NCBI GenBank assembly: GCA_025060325.1 | Contig: JANXBW010000008.1 | Location: 99,309-163,308 of the forward strand | Source of the DNA: Thermoguttaceae bacterium | GTDB lineage: Bacteria > Planctomycetota > Planctomycetia > Pirellulales > Thermoguttaceae | Reading direction: 5' to 3' | DNA length: 64,000 nucleotides | Part shown: positions 56,912 to 64,000 of the stretch, in pieces | Numbering within the stretch: the first letter of the stretch is position 1 | Layout: every line of letters begins with the position of its first letter | Notes under the pieces: generated by a model | Databases searched by the model: none | The model's input: only the letters and a program-made list of their open reading frames with translations | Told to the model about the DNA's origin: nothing | Program-made: the position numbers and the translations under genes

Positions 56912-58129
56912 TTAAAAGAGTCGACCCTGCTTGTCCGCCCCTAAGGAACGAGACGAGTAGAGCAACCCCTCAAGCTGCTGCTTTTCCTTACTGCCTTCCG
57001 GCAACACCTCAGCGACGGCCTGGGCAAAATGCCAAAACTGCGAATTGCCCCCGTACGTCGACTCCAGATGCTCCTTTAGCTCCGCTAGATGCCCTTTTTC
57101 CCGCAGGATCACCCCCCGATGGAGGGCGTCCACCATCGTGGTAAAATTTTGCTGCTTCTGAAACCGCGGATCTTTTGCCCGATCCTGCGGGGCGAGCATC
57201 TGCACAAATTCTTTATCCTTTTTAACTATACCACCCTCGCCCCAAAAGGCAGTAAGTTCGACCCCGACGCTCACGGCCAGCTTGCGGGCTTCGTCAAAAG
57301 GCACCCAGGCCTGGCCGAAGGTCCACCGCCACAAAAGGTAAAGTCGGCTTGGGGAGTCAATGCCCCCGATTTCGCTCTGCTGGAGGATTCGCTCCAAAGC
57401 AAACCGCGCTACCTCGCGGCGAACGTCTTCCAGTAGCTCCGGCACGGTGACCTCTTCGCCGGAGAGCTTCTCCACGGTTTGATACCTGCCAAAGACCTCG
57501 ACAGCCGGCCCGATGGCGCTCATAAAGAAGTCTGCTCCGCGGATCCCCTCCTCCCAAAATTGGGCCAGTTTTTCCCGGATCCGATTAGCGATCTCCTTGC
57601 GGATCTGAGTGTAATCGCCGACTTCGCTCCCCACTCGCTTCCGGCAGACCATGTAGATACTGGAGGCCAAGGCCGCCGGCTGCCGCGCCCTGAGCCGTGT
57701 AGTCATTTCTGTGTGAATAGGCCAGGACGCAGTCATGTAAAACCCAGCTTCAAGTAGCGCCCGAATGACACTTTCCCACGCCTCCGTGGTTTTGTGCGCG
57801 AAGACGATGACTGCGATGCCCTCTGGCTTAAGGACCCGACGGATCTCTCCAAACGCCTGAGTGAGCATGGATTCGAAACGTTTCTTGGCTTCCACCATCC
57901 CACCGGCACCGGAGGCGTCGGCAACCATCTCTTCGCCCTTTGGAGTAAGCGGCGTAGAGAAAAGCTCTGGGTATAAATGCCCTACCGTCCGTTTAAGCCA
58001 TACGTAGAAGAAATCCGAAAGATCCGAGTACGGCACATTATCGTAATATGGGGGATCGGTGATGACGGCGTCGAAATAATTATCTGGCCAAGGGAGCCGC
58101 GTTGCGCTTCCACTCAGAACTCTAATCAT
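56912..58129 (-). pseudogene. DUF1156-type adenine DNA methylase, N-terminal half missing
   Basis: 405 aa from ATG 58129 (GGGAG 7 nt ahead). Motif IV is present as TDPPYYDNV (DPPY at residues 25-28), with YSDLSDFFYVWLKR following, as in COG1743/DUF1156 adenine methylases. Family proteins are normally ~900 aa or more and carry the DUF1156 region, a Zn ribbon and the SAM-binding FxGxG motif I ahead of DPPY. All that is gone: no motif I exists in the 405 residues. So the gene cannot methylate on its own. Its 5' end runs directly into the HEPN remnant (8 bp overlap), which marks the deletion/insertion boundary. The C-terminal ~250 residues look normal. Confidence 0.85.
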
Positions 58130-58471
58130 CTTGTGACTCCCTAGCGTCAATTTCCAGGATTTGGAGTTTGACCGTCGGGAGTTCCTCGTTGATTATTTTC
58201 CACAGCACAGCATAATCGATCCGCCAGTATTAGTGAACAAGCACGTCGCGGAGTTTTGCCATACCGCTCCGAGGTACATCCGGATAGCGTTCCGGAATGG
58301 AATCGGGAATGTTCTTGACTGCTTCTCCAATCCGCACCGCCTCACTCGTGACAGCGTCCACTAGCATGCGATGTTCCACGATTTGTTCGAAGATTGTCTC
58401 GCCGACATATTCTTTATCAGGTAAATTGCTTCCAAAATGTCCTTCAAGAATAACCTGCAGTCGCGTGTCAC
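58122..58471 (-). pseudogene. HEPN (DUF86) toxin, broken at its active site
   Basis: Minus-strand reading from GTG 58471 starts TRDCRLFLKDILEAIYLIK, a DUF86 HEPN N-terminus. A one-base loss near 58411-58415 shifts the frame; the next frame continues YVGETIFEQIVEHRM, SEAVRIGEAVKNIPDSIPER and GMAKLRDVLVH. The catalytic R-x4-H-x-Y motif is then cut by TAA (58230-58232), exactly at the x between His and Tyr, after which YWRIDYAVLWKIINEELP completes the fold. A CAA-to-TAA change would explain it. In life the protein would be an RNase toxin neutralised by the MNT partner encoded just upstream. Start overlaps the end of that gene. Confidence 0.88.
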
Positions 58472-58800
58472 AACATGATCACCTCGTCGATTATTCGTTC
58501 ACGTAACTCCTCGCAAATCGACTCTTTCCGAACCAGATCAACCTTCACCCCAAGTAGGTCAGACAGATAATCTTGAAGTTGAGCAAACTCGATCAGCCCC
58601 GGAACATTGTCAAACTCGACCAGAATATCTACATCGCTTCCGCAATGCTGCTCGCCGCGGGCGTATTCGAGGAGCCGGGCGTCCGCTTCGTAGATCATTC
58701 CCGTAAGCGAATGGAGTCCGTATCGCTCTTTAAGTTCCTTGTCGCGGAGACGTTCCTTGAGTATTTCCTGTCGGTAGCGTTCAAGAAGCGTCTGCACCAC
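58468..58800 (-). CDS. MNT-type nucleotidyltransferase (antitoxin) with lost GS motif
   Basis: 110 aa from GTG 58800. Core features of MntA-type minimal nucleotidyltransferases are visible: ARGEQ, then the metal-binding SDVDILVEFD (D-x-D), FAQLQDYLSDLLGVKVDLV and ELRERIIDEV. Normally GS-x-x-ARGE precedes D-x-D; here the region reads TGMIYEADARLLEYARGE, so the nucleotide-binding Gly-Ser is gone and ~8 residues are added. MNT antitoxins AMPylate their HEPN partner, which would fail. The open frame is intact, so it could still be expressed, but likely as an inactive protein. It overlaps the HEPN remnant, the usual MNT-HEPN order. Confidence 0.82.
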   Translation of the reverse strand: MVQTLLERYRQEILKERLRDKELKERYGLHSLTGMIYEADARLLEYARGEQHCGSDVDILVEFDNVPGLIEFAQLQDYLSDLLGVKVDLVRKESICEELRERIIDEVIML

Positions 58801-58862
58801 AAAGTGGATGACTTGTTGCTCGCTCGGCGACTAGCCCAGTGGAGTGGCATTGGCTAGCGGTC

Positions 58863-61460
58863 TTAAATCCCAGAAGACCTAACTAGGCATCTCCCGCAAG
58901 GGACCCCCTCGGCCGGCTGATAAACGGCAAAGATTCGGCGGCAGGCAAGTTCGTTATTGCCGTCGCGAAGTTCACCCACCAAAAACCACAGCCAGCCGTC
59001 CAGTTGGCGGTCCGGGTCTTCGAATAAAGCGCCTTCCTCTAAGTGGCTCTTTGTTTGCGCGATGATGTGATCGATGAGGGCCCCCAGGAGAGGATGGCCC
59101 GGCGCGACAAATTCTCCGCCCCGAGCCCGGCTTTTTTGTTTATCAAACCCGAAAGCTTTATATTGGCTGGCCGGTTCACCGTAGCGGTTCTTAAATTCCA
59201 CCGACACCTGGCGCAAAGGCGCCGGCACGTTGGGCAGACGCCACAGTCCGTCTTGCCGCCTTTCCAAAGGTATGTTCAGAAACTTGCAAGCCCGGCAAAA
59301 GAACTCTTCGATATATTCCGGCACCAGCCGATTTTCCCGGGCACGACGGGATTCGCCGAGGATCCGCTGCAAGTCGACATGCCTGGTGGCCAATGCTTCC
59401 GCCGTCAGTTGACGAACCTTTTGGATGGCTTCCTCGTCGATGATCCGTTCCAAGGAAGAGAGGATTTCCTCTAGGCTTCGCCGATGGGCAATCGCGTCGA
59501 CGATAAGGTCTTTGAGAGCCCGCTCTTGGACGATTTCGCCGATGACATCAAAGACCCGGTCACTCCCAGGGCTTGGCGAACCTCTTTGAGCTTTTCAAGC
59601 AGTCGGTAAAGCACTTCCCCTTCGCGGGTGTCAACAGCCACCAAGTTGTATATGTGGACGTCCTTCTGCTGGCCATAACGGTGGGTGCGCCCCATCCTTT
59701 GTTCCAGCCGGTTGGGGTTCCAGGGAATGTCATAGTTGACCATCAGCGAACAAAACTGCAGGTTGATACCTTCACCGCCAGCCTCGGTGGAGAGCATGAC
59801 CTGGGTGGCTTCCCGGAATTCGCGTTCGGCCGCGATACGTTGATCAAGATCCTGCCCCCCATGAAGGACTGTGACAGAATAACCCCAGGATCGGAGTTTT
59901 TCCGCCAGATAATGGAGTGTTTCGCGCGATTCGGTAAAGATGGGCATTCTCTACCCCTTGTCCCGAATGGGTTCCGTCGCCAGCACCTGCCGAAGTTCCT
60001 GAAGCTTTGTCTCCATTGGGACCCCTCCTCCACCTCCTGCCGCTCGGCTATCCGGGCAAGGCGGATAAGCTCGGTAAGCGACTCGATTTCCTCCATGAGT
60101 TCTTGCTGAGTTTCGGCCGCGGTCAGTGTTTCCGCCGCCTGATTTTCCAAATTCTCCCGGTCGCGATCTGGCAAATCTTCCAGCAGATCTTCGTCCAGAT
60201 CGTGAATGCCTGATCGGCCGAGGCCCTCCTGAAGCAGTTTGTGCAACCGTTCCTTGCCGCGCTCCAATGTCGTGCGGGCTGCCCTCACACTTGAGGCCAA
60301 GCGCCGCTGGGTGACCAAAAGGGCAAAAGCAACATTGCGTTTTTCGGCAGCAATGGCCCGATTGTAATACCGCTGCACATAGTCGGTCACAGCGTCGTAG
60401 AGCTGTTTTTCCGCCTCGCTGAGGCGGAAAGTGAGCGTGTCCACAAATCGGCGGGGAAAAAGTGGCCGACCCTCAAAATCGCGGAGATCCTCCTTCAACC
60501 GGCGCGGGAAAGCGGGTTTTCCCCGCGGGTGAGCGACTGTTCCAGCATGTGCGCGTCGGCAAACATCCCCGGCTCAAGCAGATCCAGAAAAAGCCGAAAA
60601 TTCTCCGGATCGCCGCGGTGCGGGGTGGCTGTGAGCAAAAGGAAAAAGCGACTACTTCGCGATAAGACCTCGCCCAGTTTGTATCGCTCCGTTTTGCTGG
60701 TCTTCTCACCATAGCGGTAGGCAGCCATCTTGTGGGCTTCGTCAACAATGATGAGGTCCCAGGTGCTGTCTCTAATGGCCGCCAGGACATCCCCCTGCTT
60801 GGCAAACTCCATGGAAGTGAGAATCTGGGGAATTTCCTGCCAGACATTGCGGCCCCAACTGGCCCGCATGCGATCGCGGTCGACAAGCTCGAAGTGTTCG
60901 CCGAATCGCTCCTTCATTTCCCGCCGCCATTGGTCACGAAGGTGCCCCGGCACTACCACGAGCGTCCTGTGGACAAGTCCGCGATACTTCAATTCTTTGA
61001 GCAACAGCCCGGCCATTATCGTTTTGCCCGCCCCGGGGTCATCGGCCAAAAGGAAGCGAATCCGCGGCCGCCGCAAGATGTGATAGTAAACAGCATCGAT
61101 CTGGTGAGGCAGGGGATCCACCTGGCAGACGCTGACCGCAAGCAACGGGTCAAACCGATGAGCGGCCTCGACCCGATGAGCCTCCAGGCCGAGGAAAAAC
61201 GCCTCCCCATTGCCGGTAAACGTCCGCCGAGACACAGGCACCGCCGACACGCACGTTAGCTGCTCCGGCGACAGGATCACATCGCGATAGGTACCACTGT
61301 CCACGCCGACCACTTGAATACGAAGGCAATCGCCTATGCGTTCGACGCTGAGCACCCGGACACGCTCCGGCCAAAGCTCACCTTCCAGAATTGCCCCCGG
61401 CACCACCTGAGGATAAGAAGAAACCGCCTGAGAGCTAGCATTCACCGACGTCATGCCCAC
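58863..61460 (-). pseudogene. SNF2/HepA-type helicase broken by three frameshifts and a stop
   Basis: Minus-strand reading gives one helicase in four pieces. Piece 1 (61460-60495) has Walker A DDPGAGKTIMAG (141-150), DEAH at 240-243 and LLLTATPHRG. A one-base loss near 60508-60512, in a T-run, moves to the next frame (RRLKEDLRDFEGRPLFPRR). A second shift near 60017-60026 and a TAG at 59951-59953 precede PIFTESRETLHYLAEKL, the helicase C-domain with RMGRTHRYGQ. A third shift near 59564-59567 leads to RALKDLIVDAIAHRRSLEE and RQLTAEALATRH. The chain ends shortly after DGWLWFLVGELRDG, earlier than I expect for the family. COG0553-type helicases commonly pair with DUF1156 and DUF499 genes. Non-functional as written. 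Confidence 0.88.
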
Positions 61461-61700
61461 ACCCCTGGTGTTTACGCCCCTTGGAGGACACCGCTAACAA
61501 ACGGGAGCGGCTTCGGGTGGCCCGCCCCCTGACAAATTCCGCCTCCAAGCTGCCAGGTCGCCACCGGCGATGATCGCCGGCCGAAAGTCGCCATGTCATT
61601 CTTACGATCAAATCCCCCGTGCTGCTTATGACATTGTGTCTTCCCTGCCGTTGCGGTGCAAAACCGGGGCGAGTTCCAACGGCCCCCAATCAGGGGCGAA
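61461..61700. other. Upstream region of the decayed helicase
   Basis: 240 bp without a gene; it would have held the cassette promoter. No clear promoter elements seen. Confidence 0.35.
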
Positions 61701-61960
61701 ACCAAAAGATGAGGTCTAAACCCACCAAATGAGGTCCAAAACCAAACGGTAACCTCCAGAATGCCGAGATGAAGCCCAACACTGGGTGTACTATACACGA
61801 AACAAGGTCGGAACCGACGAGACGCATCCGTCCTCCCTGGATGAGGCCCAAGATCACAAGATGCAGTTTCGTGTTCACGAAATCAACCGCAAAATCACGG
61901 CATAGAGCTCCAGAATGAGGCAACCAGCTCGAAAGCCACGAGACGATGTACATTAGGACT
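61701..61960. repeat. Degenerate ~20-bp tandem repeat tract
   Basis: Units of about 20 bp built on ATGAGGTCCAAAACCACRAG recur: starts at 61709, 61729, (61749), 61769, then after a diverged stretch 61841, 61861, 61881, 61901 and 61922. Spacing is 20, occasionally 21. Individual units differ at a third or more of positions. The tract is AC-rich against a GC-rich background. Translated, it gives meaningless MRSKPTK-like strings; similar low-complexity 20-21-bp arrays exist in planctomycete genomes. It is not a CRISPR: there are no unique spacers and no cas genes. Confidence 0.65.
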
Positions 61961-62194
61961 CAATGCAAGCGCCCTCTATGCAGATTGCGCGCCGTGTGGG
62001 CTACAACGGCCGGCGGTTAGCCAAAGGTTTGCCCCCGGATGAGTTACCTGTGTCCGGATCGTCGAATCGCCGTAATGGTCACCAAACTGTGGGAAGCAGT
62101 AAAGGGTTAGAAGCGATCAACATCCGGCGAAGCGCGTTACCCAAAACGCCGTCACGCCCCGTCAACATCTCGGAAGCGCTCACGCGGGCACGGA
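61961..62194. other. Short non-coding stretch between repeat tract and transposase remnant
   Basis: About 230 bp; nothing recognised. Confidence 0.35.
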
Positions 62195-62600
62195 TTAGCG
62201 CGGGCCGTTTGCTCCAAGTTCGCCCGTCTGTGCCTGGAGGATTTTCCGCTGGCTCGGACGGAGATTGAGCCAATATGAGCGGTGGGGCAGGAGCATCCCT
62301 TCGCACAGGTAAGATCTGTTCACCCTCTTGGAGGCGATCGAAGCCCTTTCTACCCCGACGTCTTTAATCTTGATCGACTCACTATTAATAACGACCGCGC
62401 GCGGCTGCGATCCTTCACCTACTAGTTCGCGCACCATCGTCCGAAGCGCTTCATGCATCCTCTCTCGACACCCGGTGCCGTTGCCACCGCCGGAAAAACG
62501 CGGACACCGCCTTCGCCAGGGAAAGCTCCTTAGGCGGTTGCAAAATGAACCCCCAGGAACTACCCCATGGAATCCCCAGGGGTCTACGGGCGGTCAAGCC
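62195..62600 (-). pseudogene. IS5-family transposase remnant
   Basis: Two frames on the minus strand join into the middle of an IS5-type transposase. The upstream frame gives IPWGSSWGFILQPPKE then AKAVSAFFRRWQRH; the downstream frame gives ERMHEALRTMVRELVGEG then VVINSESIKIKD. Compare the family pattern FPPWQTVYYHFRKW...W-ERMHEALR...PSAAIIDSQSVKT. A frameshift near 62457-62462 separates the halves, and the catalytic DDE region is degenerate: the usual D before SQSVK is N here. The piece covers about 120 residues of the ~260-residue protein. Terminal inverted repeats were not found. It shows past insertion-sequence activity in this debris zone. Confidence 0.7.
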
Positions 62601-63871
62601 ACGCCCGAGGCTACTTGCTGCGGCAGGGAAGCCAAAGGCACGACGTGCATTGACCACTGCACTTGCGGTGCCGATTTCCCGAGAGGATGAATTGACAATG
62701 CGAATCGCGTTGAGGATTCCAAAGACCAGAGCTCATCCGCCGGCGGCCGGAATTTACAATGCAAGTCCTACCGACCGCGGCAAAACACTCAGGCTGTTTG
62801 CGCGGCGAATTGGCCTCCGAAGACCGCCCGCCGATCCGCAGTCAGCATGCCCCCGGACGGTAAGCTCACACAGTAGCAGCTTTACCGCAGGCTAGGTTGA
62901 TCTTCTCTTGCCCCATCTCCACCCCTGGCGGAGTCCAGCTTTCTTTCGTTTCCTCGCCCCAGCATTAAGGAGGCCTTCTCACTCGGTGTCAGGCGTGGGT
63001 CGCCTCATCTCCCGCGGGCATTTTCTCTGGAGGTTGCGATGAGCCGCAGGCCGGTTCAAAGAGGAGTTAACCTAGGGGCGCCAGGCACCGGGGTCTCCTT
63101 GATGGAAGTGCGGCTCTGCCGGTATTATTTAACCCGAATTGGCCATCAGAGCCCGTGACCAAAGCTGACTTCACGACTGCGGTCAAACTGGTGAACTTGC
63201 TGGGTTTGGCAGTCTTGGCCTTCCGCGTTCCGGTCGGCGACATTTTCCAGACCAAGATTGGCAACTTCGGCCGGGACGGGTAGGGCCGGAAGCCAAATCC
63301 AGTCTGCGGCCTGACCCGACGGAGGCTTTGGTCCGATAGATGTCATACGGAGGTTTCCCAGCTAACGGGCAAGGTGCCTCGACGGTCTGGCCGGGGCCTC
63401 TCAGTTTTGGAAAAGGGCTCCCGTAAGCATCCGCTTGGCCTTGGGAAAAAGTAGGACTCGTGCGTTTCGGCGTGTCCCTGTTGTAGGGCCGCAGAGGTCC
63501 AACTTGAACCATTCAATATTTTTTCTTCCTAAGATTGCGCGAACGACTGGTCCTGCCGGCGCCGGGCACTCGGGGACAGCTGGGGCTGTTTGAGCGATTG
63601 CCCGGAGTATGAAAGCGACCGCTCTCTCCGGGTTGATGGGCGAAGTCAGCGTTTTTCTGTGTGTCCTTGCGAACGCCGGGGAGACAAGTGAGATTGTACC
63701 GAACGGCCGGCGTGGCGTTGGCAGGGGTATTACGCCTGGGCTTCGGAATTTCGGTGCCACTTTGCGAAAGACTGCGTAAGGATCGGATTAGAGTAAAACT
63801 TTCGCGAGCCGCGTTTGCGGGCTTGGCAGTTCAAAATACATGAACCGAGCTTTTGAGGTTTCTAGTTCGTT
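62601..63871. other. Gene-poor region before tRNA-Ala(TGC)
   Basis: About 1.3 kb. Frames are broken and without family resemblance. A plausible-looking minus frame antisense to the tRNA (63788-63976) is an artefact of the tRNA sequence. Nothing else was recognised. Confidence 0.5.
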
Positions 63872-63943
63872 GGGGACGTAGCTCAATGGGAGAGCACCGG
63901 CTTTGCAAGCCGGGGGTTGGCGGTTCGAGTCCGCTCGTCTCCA
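63872..63943 (+). tRNA. tRNA-Ala(TGC)
   Basis: 72-nt cloverleaf. Acceptor GGGGACG pairs with CGTCTCC, D-arm AGCTCAATGGGAGAGC, anticodon stem CCGGC/GCCGG with loop TTTGCAA (anticodon TGC, Ala), T-arm GGCGG-TTCGAGT-CCGCT. Discriminator A at 63943, CCA not encoded. Copy 2 of the 40-bp repeat follows 16 bp downstream, mirroring the tRNA-Ala(GGC) locus. Confidence 0.96.
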
Positions 63944-63959
63944 CCTGAGGGGGTATAGT

Positions 63960-63999
63960 CCTGCATCTAGTGGCACCCAATGGCAGCTAGCACAATATG
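63960..63999 (+). repeat. 40-bp direct repeat 3' of tRNA-Ala, copy 2
   Basis: Differs from copy 1 at 30787-30826 by a single base. It starts CCTGCATCTAGTGGCACCCA and ends at the window edge; similarity may continue beyond 64000 and cannot be judged. Confidence 0.85.
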
Positions 64000-64000
64000 C

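Noticed and set aside
58863..61460. Helicase frameshifts as sequencing errors
   Set aside because: Homopolymer losses could be errors, but the extra TAG, the HEPN stop and the missing methylase half are not, and other genes in the window are undamaged; real decay is favoured, though reads should be checked.
61701..61960. Possible CRISPR array
   Set aside because: Repeats are contiguous and degenerate with no unique spacers and no cas gene nearby.
63788..63976. Minus-strand open frame reading RADSNRQPPACKAGALPLSY antisense to the tRNA
   Set aside because: This is the well-known artefact of translating the reverse complement of a tRNA gene; not a protein.

Overview
The window looks like chromosome from a planctomycete, probably a thermophilic Pirellulales-type lineage (Thermogutta-like; this genus guess is inference). 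The grounds are a DUF1559 prepilin-like protein followed by a small lipoprotein, a formylglycine-type sulfatase, secreted CBM/glycosidase proteins, a DUF2617 protein, long GC-rich intergenic stretches and disordered insertions inside housekeeping enzymes.

Layout. 1-28.7 kb is ordinary chromosome: a GldA-type ATPase with a GldF/GldG-type permease (cut by the window edge), a secreted glycosidase, a Nudix hydrolase, csrA, DUF1559 plus lipoprotein, a sulfatase, a cupin, a membrane glycosyltransferase, a 1105-aa AsmA-like protein, infC with a non-AUG start, a WYL regulator, feoA/feoB, a zinc-ribbon/PH membrane protein, nrdR, a polyprenyl synthase and moaC. 28.7-33.0 kb is gene-poor. It holds tRNA-Ala(GGC), a 40-bp repeat just 3' of it, and two short coding remnants.

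33.0-45.0 kb is the most striking part: eight same-strand genes, fhs - folD - hdrC - hdrB - hdrA - mvhD - metV - metF. Together they encode formate to methyl-THF, the methyl branch of the Wood-Ljungdahl pathway. The methylene-THF reductase (MetVF) is tied to a heterodisulfide-reductase-type flavin/iron-sulfur module. The HdrA here is a 1509-aa protein: one HdrA core interrupted by a complete GltD/NfnB-like NAD(P)H module, followed by a second HdrA core. A plausible reading is NAD(P)H-dependent, possibly electron-bifurcating, reduction of methylene-THF. No CODH/acetyl-CoA synthase gene lies in the window. An MnmE-like GTPase lacking the catalytic C-terminus follows.

46.5-54.0 kb holds DUF2617, a cold-shock protein with a long leader and a strong downstream terminator, a 624-aa secreted protein, a GH5-like protein and a hypothetical gene. 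54.2-61.5 kb, on the minus strand, is a decaying predicted anti-phage cassette: an SNF2/HepA helicase broken by three frameshifts and a stop, a HEPN/MNT toxin-antitoxin pair wrecked at its active sites, a DUF1156-type DNA methylase lacking its SAM-binding half, and an intact DUF499 ATPase. 61.5-64.0 kb is debris: a degenerate ~20-bp repeat tract, an IS5-type transposase remnant, then tRNA-Ala(TGC) followed by a second copy of the 40-bp repeat. The two tRNA-Ala/repeat units bracket the 33 kb holding the one-carbon cluster and the defence remnant.
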